A DNA stretch of 64,000 bases from the NCBI GenBank assembly GCA_029204225.1, contig CM055092.1:17417921-17481920 (forward strand), written 5' to 3'. Shown here piece after piece: positions 34,166 through 45,489 of this stretch. Each line of letters starts with the position of its first letter. Within the stretch, counting starts at the first letter, position 1. A program made the translations under genes and the position numbers. The notes beneath the pieces are model-generated. The model had not been told where the DNA came from and made no database searches. It saw only the letters and a program-made list of their open reading frames with translations. The DNA is from Diphasiastrum complanatum (lineage: Eukaryota > Streptophyta > Lycopodiopsida > Lycopodiales > Lycopodiaceae).

Positions 34166-34998
34166 TGTGAAAAATGCCAAAATAAGCTTGGTAGAGGCCA
34201 AAAATCATGTATATAGGATGATTACACATGTGTGGATCATGTTTTCACGTGTGAAAATAGTGTACTTGTCATGTACCATAATCATATAGGTTGTACATAT
34301 GATTTAACTCAAGTTCTAGTGGCTAAAAAGGCCAAAAACTAGTTTTTTAGACATATGACACATGGCATCAATCTATTGATTGCATGAGCCACATCCTTTG
34401 GTTAAGTATCATATCCCATGTGTAGAGGACAGCTCACACATGTGGAATAAGTTGAAGTAGGCAAATTATGACTTCTAGAAGATTTCCAAGTAGATCTCCA
34501 TATAGAAGGAAAATGGACCAAAAGTGCTCAAAATAGAAGGTTTTGTCCAAGGGTCACTTTTGCATGATGAATCATCATATGACAAAGCACCTTCACACAT
34601 GTGGGATCAGAGATATGATCAGTACCACGAGCTCTCACTTATTGTATATATAGAGCCACATTTGGCCATAATCATAGTGAGACACCAATCTTGGTTTTGG
34701 AAGCAATTTTGAGTGATTCTCTCCATTTGTCTACATTTGTTTTGATTGTTTTGAGGTTCTATCAATGTGTACTTAATTTTCAGGTTGGAGTCTATACTCA
34801 GACAATGTTTCACATGTGTGAAACCATAAAGAACACTTACCTTCAATTAATGATTGTTCTTGTTAGGATTTTGTGTCTGGAATTGATCTAGATTGATCTT
34901 AATCTGAAGTAGATTGATAGATCAAGTAATCTGACAACCAATCCCTCTCGAGGATCGGATTAGGATCCACTCTTGGTCCTTTTTGTACTTTTTGCACA
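34166..34998 (+). repeat. TGTGA element 3' LTR
   Basis: Starts TGTGAAAAATGCC and ends TTTTTGCACA, then the outer Athila-like LTR continues (CGAGTTCC). Carries the same palindromic words as the 5' LTR, several with one base changed. Confidence 0.93.
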
Positions 34999-35428
34999 CG
35001 AGTTCCTATACATGTTTATTTTCTCATTTCAATAAAGCAGATTGGTTCTCTTGTGAAATGGATTGATGAATGTCCTTGCTCTCTATTACTTTTCCTCCAT
35101 CTCTCATGCTTTATTTGTGTTTTGCTAATTGTTGGATCTGATTGTTATTGGGATTCCATGTTTTTATACTTTTTATGAGGGAGAAAGGGAGAGAGAGAAA
35201 GAGTAAGTTATCTTTGTTGTGGATCTAGTGTTAGTGGATGTAGTGTTAATGCTTATGGTTAATGGATGTTAGAGTTAGATGTGAATATTCCATTCATGTT
35301 GAAATCTGAACTATACTATCGCTCTCATGGGAATGAATCTATGTGTGACAACTAACTTCATCTCTTTGATGCTAGATTGATTAGATCTTGGACTGGGTTT
35401 AGGCAAGGAAAAAAACCCACTACAATTT

Positions 35429-35445
35429 TGGCGCCGTTACTGGGG
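35429..35445 (+). other. Tat/Athila-type primer-binding site
   Basis: TGGCGCCGTTACTGGGG, the site typical of plant Tat/Athila-clade Ty3/gypsy elements, lies four bases after the LTR end. Confidence 0.92.
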
Positions 35446-36189
35446 AGCTACGCCAATTTTTCAGTATGCAGCATGTTTTGTGAATAGTTAGCTTGCATTA
35501 GACATCTTGTCGTTGCATGAATAGTGTTAGATCTACATTTAGGATTAGTTTGGGAATGATTTTCCTTGATTTGATTGGATATGCTTGTTTTAAATCTAAT
35601 TTGATTGTAGAACAGGGAAAGCTATTCAGATCACCAGTCTTAAGATCTATTTGGATCTGAGATATCATGAAAAACAACCAAAATTGGTCAAATCTGTCAT
35701 ATTTTGGTCAAAAGGAGACAAAAATCATCATTAGAGCTGCTAACTTTTTGTCATATTTCAGTAAACTTTCGTCGAGTTGCGGGCACCTTCGATTTTGATC
35801 ACAGAACCTTCAGTTTGAAAGGCAAACAATCCTTCCTAGCAGATTTCTAGAAACATCAGAAAAATCATCAAAAAATACTAAAAAATCACCAAAACCCTAA
35901 AAATACAAAAAAAAAAAACCTTTGTTCGATTCACTGTGCATAGGTGTAATTCAGATCTATCTACTAATACCAAAAAGTAGAAAGATTTTTTAGAAGATCA
36001 ATTGTCATATTACCATATTTTTTCCAAAAAACATCATTTTGTTTTTTGCAAAAATACCAGTATTACTCTTATTCGCCAAAATCTTCGCCGAGTTTTCAGA
36101 ACATTTCTTTTATAGTAAAATATTATTTTTGAGTTTGGCGAACATTCTTCTTGTCCAGATCATAGAAAATCTTGATTTTTACCCTCACA
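35446..36189 (+). other. Non-coding leader of the Athila/Tat-like element
   Basis: AT-rich, with scattered TTCGCCGAG and GGCGAA words (about 35765-36150) also found after the pol at 38590-38960. No gag knuckle or capsid motif was recognised, so gag has been lost. Confidence 0.5.
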
Positions 36190-38411
36190 CAGTAACACAA
36201 ACAAGACACTCTCCACAGCAAGCTCAAAAGCTTGCAACATTTGCTATTAAGCTAGTTGATCAAACGACAGTTCATCCGCGAGGAATGGTTGAAGATATAC
36301 CTGTCAGAATTGTGGATACAGACCACCTGGATCGATTGGAGAAAGTATTTGAAAGATATCGCAAATATCAAATTTCTCTAAATCTAGAAAAATATCAGAT
36401 ATGGGTTTCCCATGGAGTTGTGCTTGGGCATGTGATATCGAGACATGGTATTGCCACATATTATTCTAAAATCAAGATTATTGTGGAATTGCCACCGCCA
36501 ACAACAATTCGTGGAGTTTATGTGTTTATGGGTCATGCGAACTACTATCGAATTTTTGTTATCTTCTTTGCGGATTTAGCAAGACCTATATACAAACTAA
36601 CTATTATTCCTATTTGGACAGTAGAGGCATTAGAAGCCTTGAAAAATTAAAAAAAAACATTAACTTCAGCACCAATACTGCGTTCTCCAAATTGGACAAT
36701 TGAATTTTATGTTCACACGGATGCCTCAAAATATGCCATTGGATCAGTTTTGACGCAGCCAGGTGATTACAAGAAGGACTATCCTATACAATTTGCAAGC
36801 AGATAACTTACAGATCTGGTGAAGAATTATTCAACAACAGAACGTGAAGCGTTAGCCATAATTTTTTATGTTCAAAACTTTCGTCACTATATCATGGAAA
36901 TGCACTTTGCATTTTATACGGATCACCAGCCGTTACTTTACTTGGTAAACAAGACGTGCAATACTGTACGTATTGCAAGATGGCTACTATTATTGACTGA
37001 ATTTGACTTTCGAATTGTGGTTCGAAAGGGGAAGCAACATTATCTAGTTGATCACGTTTTGTGAATCGAATCCGCACCAGTTAATACTGAAATGGATGAT
37101 GAATTACCAGATGCTGCATTGTTCTATGTCAAAGCAGTGCTGAGTGGGCAGCGGATATTGTTGAGTACCTGATGCTACGACAACCGAATGACTCCTTGAA
37201 AAAAGTACAGAAGAGACAATTGATTCATAAGGCTCAACCTTATCAATTGATTGCTAGACAATTGTATTGTCGTGGATCAAACAATATTCTACGTAGATGT
37301 GTTTTACCACATGAAATCCCAAACTTAATCATGTTTTCACATGATGGCATGGGCGGAGGACATTTCTCTATAGATATTACTATTCGCAAACTTTTGCAAT
37401 CAGGTTGTTGGTGGCCTACGCTCCATAAGAACATAGAAAATTATATTCAGACATGTCATGTTTGCCAACGAGCACGACAACCTACTAGACAGAACTATGA
37501 ACCCTTGCATTCGGTTTTATCGAAAGAAAAGTTTGAAAAATGGGGATTGGATTATGTGGTCCTATTCATCCTGTCGTTCAAGGATCTCAGGCCCGATACA
37601 TTATAGTAGCAACTGATTATATGACCAAGTGGGTTGAAGCCAAAGCTGTCAAAGTTGCTGATGCAAAATCTCGGCCAAGTTTCTCTATAAAAATATTATT
37701 ATCAGATTTGAATGTCCTATCGAGATTGTCAGTGACTGGGGTACACACTTTGTTAATCAAACAATAAAGTGTTTACTGGAAGATTTTTTTGTTATACACA
37801 GATTTAGTACTCCTTACTATCCCAGAGGGAATGGCCAAGCTGAATCTTCCAATAAGATTCTCTGCACTATTATGACAAAGACAGTTGAAGTGAGTCGGTC
37901 TGATTGGAAACATAAACTGTATGCATCGTTATGGGCATTCAGAATCGCTTACAAAAATAGTACAAATCAAACACCTTTTCAACTGTTTTATGTTCAAGAT
38001 GTTGTCATGCCGATTGAATTTTTAATCCCATGTTTACGCATAGCGACAAAAGAATGGTTAAATGATGATAAGTCTTTACAACTACGTCATGAAGCGTTGC
38101 ACAAATTATGTGAAACACAGTTGATGGCAGTTCATGTGTTAGCAGGAGAGAAAGCCCGCCACAAGGCATGGCATGATCAACGATTGCACAAAAAGGATCT
38201 GAAAGTAGGAGATCTTGCACTGATGTACAAAACCAAGCTGATCAAGGGAAAATTGAAGTTTACCGGTGAAGGCCCGTATAAAGTAAAGGAAATCCTGAAC
38301 TATGATGCAGTAATTATTGACCACTTGGACGAAAAACGATTTGATACACCGGTGAATGACAACCACTTACGCAAGTTTTGGCAGCTTGCTCCGCCAATTC
38401 AGCAAGCATGA
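36190..38411 (+). pseudogene. Ty3/gypsy (Tat-like) pol with protease-RT deletion, RNase H and integrase
   Basis: A protease tail (RGMVEDIPVRI, about 36275) joins directly to the C-terminal part of RT (DRLEKVFERYRKYQISLNLE, VVLGHVIS, FMGHANYYR), so the RT fingers and the FxDD active site are deleted. RNase H follows (VHTDASKYAIG, TEREALAIIFYV, FYTDHQPLLYL) with stops at 36648 and 36804. Integrase has the HHCC finger (HDGMGGGHF...CHVCQRARQP), first Asp (KWGLDYV; frameshift at about 37555), DYMTKWVEAKAV, SDWGTHFVNQ (second Asp) and GNGQAESSNK (Glu), and a C-terminal domain ending at 38411 (KARHKAWHDQRLHKKDLKVG, 20 residues). Orientation and position fit the LTR and primer site at 29955-35445. 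Confidence 0.88.
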
Positions 38412-39181
38412 TCTGATTGATTTTTTATTTTTATTTGTTTTTCAATTTGGTTTCAATATTTAATTGTTCAGTTTTTTTTTTAAAAAGACAGTAAAAAAAA
38501 AAAATTGAGAAAAGACTGATGAGCAAAAGTCAAAAAAGTCATCAGCATAGGAAAAAGGAAGGACAACATTTTTGATGAAAAATAACTTATAAAGTCACTG
38601 TTTCAGTTAGAAGTTGCCTATACAGTATCAGAAACCTTTGTTGAGCCTCCGGATTGTACATCCACTTCAGATATTTCTAAATTGAGTTGGGTGAAGGTTC
38701 TTGTCCAGAAAAAATTCATTTTTTGAGTCAGGCGAATGATTAGCAATATGCCATTTTGGGAACCTTCACCGAGCACCTTACTCTCATTATGAACCTTTGC
38801 TAACATGCTAGATGGTCTTAAAATGTCAAAATTAGGCTGGCCATAGTCTCAGATCTTGAAAAAATACATTTATGACACTACTTGGGCGAAGGACCCTCCT
38901 GGGTGAAGGTTCATCCTTCGCCAATCCTGAAAAACGTTCGTCGGATAGGTTCAGATCCTCAAAAGCCTTCGTCGAGATTTTTATAGCCTATTTTCACAAT
39001 ACTGTATATGCCTACAAATTTTTGTTTAGAACTGATCAGCCAAACTAGTATTCAGTATAATGGACCCTCCAAATTCACCTATAAGTTGGCTGAATTCGAT
39101 TCATTCCTCACTTGTGCTAGCGAGGCTCTTGTAAATTTTTCCCGTGACCAAAGCCTTTCAAACTTTCTAAACTATTTTTTG
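38412..39181. other. Non-coding 3' tail of the Tat-like element
   Basis: AT-rich, with repeated words of the form GGCGAAGG, GGGTGAAGGTTC, ACCTTCACCGAG and TTCGTCGAG between 38590 and 38970. No 3' LTR with the CCCACTACA end was found before the next element. Confidence 0.5.
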
Positions 39182-40640
39182 TCATACATTCATGTGTCTT
39201 ACTACCTTAGTCTTCCCTTTCTCAATGGACTGCTCTCTTGAAGGTGGTACAGATGGATCATTGCGTTGATTGGTAGTCAGTTCGCCTTCAAGTTGTGTTG
39301 TTGACGTGAGACCCCTTTGTAATTCATCCACCAAAAGTTGTTGTAGCATTTGTTTGATGAGGCTTGGTAAAATCTGCTGGATTGCATCTGTTGCCAATTT
39401 CTTGACTTCTTTTGCTATCCCTGATTGGATAGATTTTACCCATTCTTTCTTTTGTGGTGTTGGTGATTCACGTGTGGCCGTGTTGGTGATTTACGTGTGG
39501 CCGTGTCAACTTGTCTTAGGATCTTTCTCTCATTCCTTCCATTCGCATCTGCTTCGTAACCAGGTGGCACTAGAAGTTTGTGTTTGTAGTGCAACTTCTC
39601 GGTTGGTGGATTTGCATGGTCATATGTAGGTTGCCGATTCAAGCACGTAGGAGTCATAACGGCTTTTCTTGGATCTCTTAGTGGACAATCACAACATGGG
39701 TGATTGGTGTCGCATTGTTCACACCAAGGATAAAAGGAGGACAGATCATTTCGGTGTAGACATTCTGATCTACAATGTTTACCTCCACATCCGAAACATT
39801 GTACCGTGTGTAAGATTCCGTCACCTCTCAATTGATGTGCATACACCGGTATCAGATCTCCTTTGATCTCTTCCACAGAATATAATAGTGAGCCATTTTG
39901 AACTTCTCATGCCTGGGATGATCCGCTCGTTGATATAACCAATACTTCCACTGAACCTTGCCTAGCCACTAGAGAAGATTCTGAAAGTCCTGAGACCGAT
40001 CCACTTCCTTTGGAGGAGCGATCTGATGGTAAGCTAGATGGCATAGATGAGGATTTTGTTGATTGATTTCCAATCTCCAAAATTTTCTTACTGGCTTGAT
40101 TTCGTAATCTCGGATTCCGAACTGGACATTGAGGTGTTGGATGTTTTCCAAAACAATAATGGCACTGGTCCAATGGTCGGATCTTCCAATTGGCATTTCG
40201 TGGTTCTGGGAGGTAATCAGATTGACTGCACATCTCATCTGTGTCACTGACAACTTGCATCTGATCATCCGTACTGCTAGTCCTTTGGCTAGCGTTGTCC
40301 GTGGCATCTTGTGGATTAGATGCTCTATCATCCTTGATTGTTTGAATGTTGGATTTGGGCTATGATGGTGTGTGCAAGATATGTGCTTCTGCAATAGCGG
40401 CTGTCTTATAGAGTTCTTTTGGACTGGTATATGATGTAAAGGGTGGCATACCAATCTTGATCTCGTGTGGTAATCCAGCATAAAAAAATGCCATTTTGTG
40501 GTGACTAGGAAGATCGAAATTTCAATCTACCGCCATCTTGGCAAATCATGCAGTATAGCCCTTGAGAGTTTCTCCGGAAAGCATCGAGATTTGGGCAAGC
40601 TGCTCATAAATTGCCATGGCTTGCTATGTGCAAGATGAAG
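39182..40640 (-). pseudogene. Ty3/gypsy gag with several CCHC-like fingers
   Basis: On the minus strand a capsid block (KMAFFYAGLPHEIKIGMPPF, 20 residues, about 40495) of plant gypsy gag is followed by one stop and a linker, then a knuckle-like CHYCFGKHPTPQCPVRNP (about 40160). A Ser-rich linker follows, then CFGCGGKHCRSEC (about 39790) and CEQCDTNHPCCDCPLRDP (about 39720). Three closely related Cys-His clusters are more than the usual one or two. The part from 39397 to 39182 is Gln-rich. No polymerase follows on this strand, so the gag stands alone. Confidence 0.7.
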
Positions 40641-41197
40641 GTGATATGGAGTGGTGTGGTGATGTACGAGAGAGAGATTGGGAGATGCAGTTTTTGAAAT
40701 GTATATGAGGGAATTGATGATGAGGAGATGGAAGAGGAAAAGGCATGATGAGCAAAGCAGAAATATTCCTTTGTCTAGAACATTCACGGTTTGGGCAAGG
40801 GTAGATTTTATAAATAATTTCAATCATGCCCTTCCAACGAAAGTCTTATGATGAGGGATGATAATTGGAAAAGCACTTATGTAGGTTTTTTGGCAAAGGG
40901 TTAGTTTTGCTTCAAAAACTACTTTTCGGCACCTCTCCGCAAGTTTATAGAAGGATTTTTCATTACCAACTATAACTCGCTTTAGCCTTGGCGGTCTTGG
41001 GAGGAGTCTATCAAAGACAAAGTCACTCACCAAAGAGGCTTGGGCTAAAATTACTATGATATTTTTTATAGAAAAGGGCCTTCAATAGTCGTGGGAGGAG
41101 CTATCAAAGATAGGGTCGCTTCCCAATGAGGCTAATGGCCCAATGCTCTTTTTTTTTTGTGAAAATAAACCCTTGCAGATTTCTCTGTGTCCTGGTC
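40641..41197. other. Non-coding, with a diverged direct repeat
   Basis: A unit of about 55 bases (TGGGAGGAG...TATCAAAGA, then CCAA...GAGGCT) occurs at about 40997-41050 and again at 41089-41145. Otherwise no motif was found. Confidence 0.45.
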
Positions 41198-41524
41198 TCA
41201 ATGAGATGGAACTTCAAAGGCCTCTACAGAAGTTTGTTTTGTTTTTTTTTTTGAGTAAAGACTATGGTAAAAAATGGCGAGGGTAACTAGATTACAGCAA
41301 CCAAACAGGAAATGTGAGTGATGACCATTTTCTTGCTTGTCTCCACCAACTTTGTCCTTTCTTGATATGTCTCCACCATAGAACTCCATGAATGAGCCTC
41401 CATTGCCATCTTGCCATAAGATATCATCAAGACTTGATGACTTGGCCATGAATGAGTGACATAATGAAACTCCATTAGCTTCATTTCTATCAGCAAAACT
41501 AGCCAAGAATGCTAGTACAACTCC

Positions 41525-42300
41525 TGTCAGTGGAAGCTTTCTCGTTTCGTGTTCATCCTCTCTCTTCAGATTCACAAACAATTTTCTATCTTTGAATTTT
41601 CTTTTCGTGCGAAAGCTCTTACCAGATCCCAGACACTCAACTATGCATCTCATAACATATTTTATTCTAGCAATTAAGAGACACAACACAAGGCCAAGAG
41701 ATACACGAAATAGAGCAACTATATTGTCAGTTTGGTTTTAGAGCGAGATCGTCAGTGTCTCGCTCATTGGCGGATTGACTCTATGCTCTTTCGCTCTATT
41801 CTGCTCGTTGACAGACTTTCATGCACAACTATGGTATTTCTTACTCTATTCTCTATGTTTCTCTCTATTTCTTACAGATCTCTGTAAAATTCTTATCACT
41901 TTTTCTCTCTCTTTGGTTATGATCTAGAGAGGATTGTTCATACCTCTACTATGTGGAGTTTACAAGATAGCTAAACGTAGAATCACAAGACTAGTTAACG
42001 CTAATCAACTAGTTAGTTAGTCTCCGTCCTTGCTATTTGTTTCAGCTAGGCATGAAGCCCGTTGAGCTGCCAGCTAGCAGCGCAAAAGATTTCTCTTCGT
42101 GTGTTTTCGTTCTTTTCGTAGTTTTCATTTTGCGTCCATTTTGTGCTTTGCGGTCCTGGAGGTGTGTTTACGATTCACGATTGATTCGCGATCGTTCGTG
42201 CTTCGAGTCAAAGACATGTTGACTGTCGCGAATTGTTCTCGTTCGACCTTTGTGTCTTGTTCGTGTTGCAACAAAGTTGCAGGAGTTCACCATTTCTGAA
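41525..42300 (-). repeat. copia-3 3' LTR
   Basis: Ends CTTCCACTGACA at 41525 on the minus strand. At 776 bp it is slightly shorter than the 5' LTR. The start at 42300 reads TTCAGAAATGG. Confidence 0.9.
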
Positions 42301-43802
42301 ACTCCCTCTTGAACCTTGCAGCTTTGTTCATTCAATCCAATTGCCTCTCTTTGCTTGGTAAAGAGTGGCTTGTCGAGCGGTTTTGTGAGGAGATCTGCAA
42401 TCATACTTTCTGATTTTATGAACTGGACGTGGAGCTCTCCTTTCGAGAGGTACTTCAGAGGAGTGTGCTTCATCTTTGAGTGGAAGACAGAATCCTGGGA
42501 CAGATAGATGGCACTCTGGGAGTCCATCATCATCGTGCTTGGCCCCTCTTGTGGTATCCTGATTGCCTCCAATATCATCCATAGCCACACTACCTCATTT
42601 GCCACTTTTGAGGCTGCGACATACTCAGCTTCGCAAGCGGATTGAGCTACTAGGGTTTGTTTTTTGCATATCCAGCTAATTGCAGCTCCGCACGCTATTG
42701 TACATCATCCAGTAATGGACTTGTTGTCATCCTTGCAGCTCGCCCAGCTCACATCACTATAGTGATGCAGCTTAAATCCTTTCTCCTCGTTTCTAGCTTT
42801 GTAGGTTTATCCAATATTCTGGGTATCCTTCAGATACTGTAGGATTCCTTTGGCCATTTGCCAATGTGCTAGACCATGATTGGAACAGAATTGGCTCAAT
42901 GCGTAAACAGAGAAGGCCAGATCTAGTCTAGTACAGATTGTCAAGTACATCATACTCCCAATTAAGTTCTGGTAGGGTATACTTGCCATCTTTTGTTCTT
43001 CCTCTTCTGTTTTTGGGCAATCTTGTTTTGTGAGTTTGGCTCCAGCTATCATTGGTGTGGCTTTCTCTTTGCAATCCATCATGTGGTACAGCTTCAGCAC
43101 TTTTTTGGCGTATTCTGACTGACTCAAGTGCATTTCGACATTTGTTCGATCTCTTCTGATCTCCAACCCTAGGAATTTTGTTGCTTCTCCAAGATCTGTG
43201 ATTTTGTAGCTTTCAGAAAAATTGACTCTTTGTGTCTTTGATCAACATCAAAGAATTTTCTATCATCAGCGAATCATCCACGAAAATGGTCAATATCACA
43301 AAATCCTTTCCTACTCTTTTGATGTAGACATTACAGTCTGGTTGAGTAGGGTTGAAGTCTAGAGACTTTAGAAGACCATCAAGCTTTTTGTACCAATCCT
43401 GTGATGCCTGTTTTAGACCGTAGATGCATCTCTACAATCGACTATTGTCGGGATCTTCATAGCCTTCATGTTGCTTCATGAAGATTTCCTCCTCTAGATC
43501 TATGTGGAGAAAGGCTATTTTCACGTCAATCTGGTGAATTTCTAGATTGTACTTTGTGGTGTATGCAAGAAATAGCCTTATGCTTTTCATCTTCACCATG
43601 GGCAAATATGTGTCAAAATAGTCGACACTATATCTCTGCGTGTAGCCCTTTGCGACAAGCCTGGCCTTGTAGCGGCCAATTTGCCATCTAATTTTAGCTT
43701 TTTCTTGTACACCCACTTGCAGTTGACTATTTTGATGTTTTCTGGTAGTGGATCTAATGTCCATGCCTCATTTTGCCTCATCGACTTGATCTCCTTTAAC
43801 AT
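42301..43802 (-). pseudogene. copia-3 reverse transcriptase and RNase H
   Basis: RT shows EAWTLDPLPENIKIV, YKARLVAKGYTQ, the HQIDVKIAFLHIDL block (Asp kept), FVDD at about 43280 and EIRRDRTN, with frame changes at 43680, 43440 and 43200. RNase H shows TRLDLAFSVYALSQF, the MMDSQSAIYLSQDSVFHSKM block (20 residues) and IADLLTKPLDKPLF, ending near 42300 at the polypurine tract. Confidence 0.85.
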
Positions 43803-43988
43803 TGCCTACTTCTAGAATTCTCCCTCTGGACTCTGGATAGCTTCTTGGTATGTTGTTGGCTCTTCTGTGAAGCTGCAGTACTCAAACTGCGTGTCTTCGC
43901 TCCATTGAAGATTGTTAGAATAGCGGTCTGGAGGTCTTCTTTGTCTTGTTGACCTTCGAGGTTCATTTCGTTGCTACTCGAACATTTC

Positions 43989-45480
43989 TTATTCGTGGGA
44001 TTGATCATCTACTTCCTGCTGTTCTGAAATCTGGGGCTTTGCATTCTGATTTGATGTATGTCCTCGATCTCTCTCTTGAATAGGCAGTGGTGTGAAGATC
44101 TCATTGTCTCTTTCATCTTTCAGTCTAGGAAATGTGGACTCGTCGAACTTCACATCTCTGTTCGAAACAACCTTCTTCGTGGTTGGATCGTAGAGTTTGT
44201 ACACATGTGTTCCGTTCGAGTAGCTGACCATGATTGTTTGTTCGGATTTGTCATCGAGCTTGTTTCTCTTTTTCTTTGGAATGTGCTTGTATACTGCACA
44301 TCCAAACACTCGTACGTATGACAGATCAGGCTTTCTGCCTGTCCACATTTTGTATGGTATTTTGTTCTCCAGCGCTATCATTGCAGGTCTGTTCTGCAGG
44401 TGTACAGCTGCAGCTATTGCCTCGGCCCAGAATTGACCTGGCAATTGAGCCTATGCCATCATGCATCTGGCTCCTTCGACTAGCGTTCTATTTTTTCTTT
44501 CTGCCACGCCATTGTATTATAGTGTGTATGCAGGAGTGAACTAGTGTTCGATCCCCCGTTGTTCGCAAAATCTTGAGAATTATGTGCTTTTGTATTCACC
44601 TCCATTGTCAGATCTAAGGATCTATATCTTTTTCAAGGTGTGTCGCTCTGCGAATGCCATGAACTTTTTGAAAGAATCAAATACTTTGGATTTCTTCTTC
44701 AAGTAGTAGATCGTGGTCATTCGGTTGTAATCATATATGAATGTTAGAAAATATCTCAAACCTGAGAGCGAATCTATTTTCATCGGTCCACACACATCAG
44801 AGTGGATGAGCTCAAGAACTTCTTTGGCTCTTCTTCCCTCGTGTGTGAATGGATTTCGATGTTGCTTGCCTTTTTGACAAGCTTCGCAGAACTCAGCCTT
44901 TGGCTTTGAAATCTTGAGACCTCTGACAATGTCCTTTCTGCTCATGTCATACAGGCTCCGCATGTTCAAATGATACATTCTTCTATGCCAGAGCTTATCT
45001 TCATTTTTTGAAGCATTTAATATGCTTTCAGAGTTGCTGATTATTTTGGTTTGGTAGAGATTTTCTTCTCTGCATCCGACCGTCAGCAACTTGTTTGTCG
45101 TCTTCTCGATCATACAACAAGTGTTGCCGTCGAACAAAACTCGAATGCCTAGATCTGCCATCTTGGAGACAGATAGCAAATCCTTTTTGAGTGAGGGCAC
45201 ATAGAGTGCTTCTGACAGCTCTACTTGGCCTGACAATATTCATAGCTGTAGAGAGCCGATGCCTTTTGACATCATGTCTGTTTCCATCACCTAGAATCAC
45301 TGCTCTGTCATTTTCGAGTTCGCGAAAGTTGATCAAAATCATCTTGTTGCAGGTTATGTGAGATGTTGCTTCTGAATCGATGACTACATCGTAGTCATGT
45401 TCAGAGGAGCTTGTCGAAGCTTCGTCACCTCTTTCAACATCCTTTGATGACTCTGCAACGTTTGCCTTTTCAGCTTTTTT
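43989..45480 (-). pseudogene. copia-3 protease and integrase
   Basis: The protease reads VVIDSEATSHI at about 45385: Glu replaces the Gly of the D-S-G triad. Frame changes follow near 45240. Integrase: LWHRRMYHLN...FCEACQKGKQH finger, first Asp HSDVCGPMK, then FIYDYNRM where FIDDYSR is expected (the first D of the pair is Tyr, the second is kept), and RSDNGGEY at about 44605. A TAG in the MMA-AQLPG block near 44453 is shared with copia-1. The integrase tail runs to 43989. Confidence 0.85.
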
Positions 45481-45489
45481 TTTTCTTTT

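Larger units (their letters stand above)
30279..34998 (+). mobile_element. Polymerase-less LTR element (TGTGA family), 4.7 kb
   Basis: LTRs at 30279-31109 and 34166-34998 (about 831 and 833 bp, roughly 95% alike by eye) with TGTGAAAA...CACA ends, a primer site at 31110 and a flanking imperfect 4-base duplication (CAAG/CGAG). The internal 3.05 kb holds about 1.6 kb without coding motifs, a gag-like zinc-knuckle remnant (about 32780-33070) and an unknown 220-residue ORF (33366-34028). No protease, integrase, RT or RNase H motif was found in any frame. It must have been moved by enzymes of another element. It resembles a LARD-type element but keeps an ORF. Confidence 0.85.
29955..35424 (+). repeat. 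Athila/Tat-like 5' LTR, split by a younger LTR element
   Basis: The LTR begins TGTTGGAGGGTTTGC at 29955 and ends AACCCACTACA at 35424, five bases before a TGGCGCC primer site. The stretch 30279-34998 is a separate element. Without it the LTR is about 746 bp, matching the 747-bp LTR at 63173-63919 from end to end. It contains a TATA box (CTACTATAAAAA near 30254-30265) and an AATAAAG block (35030). It is inserted in the integrase of copia-4, so it is younger than copia-4 and older than its own guest. Confidence 0.92.
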
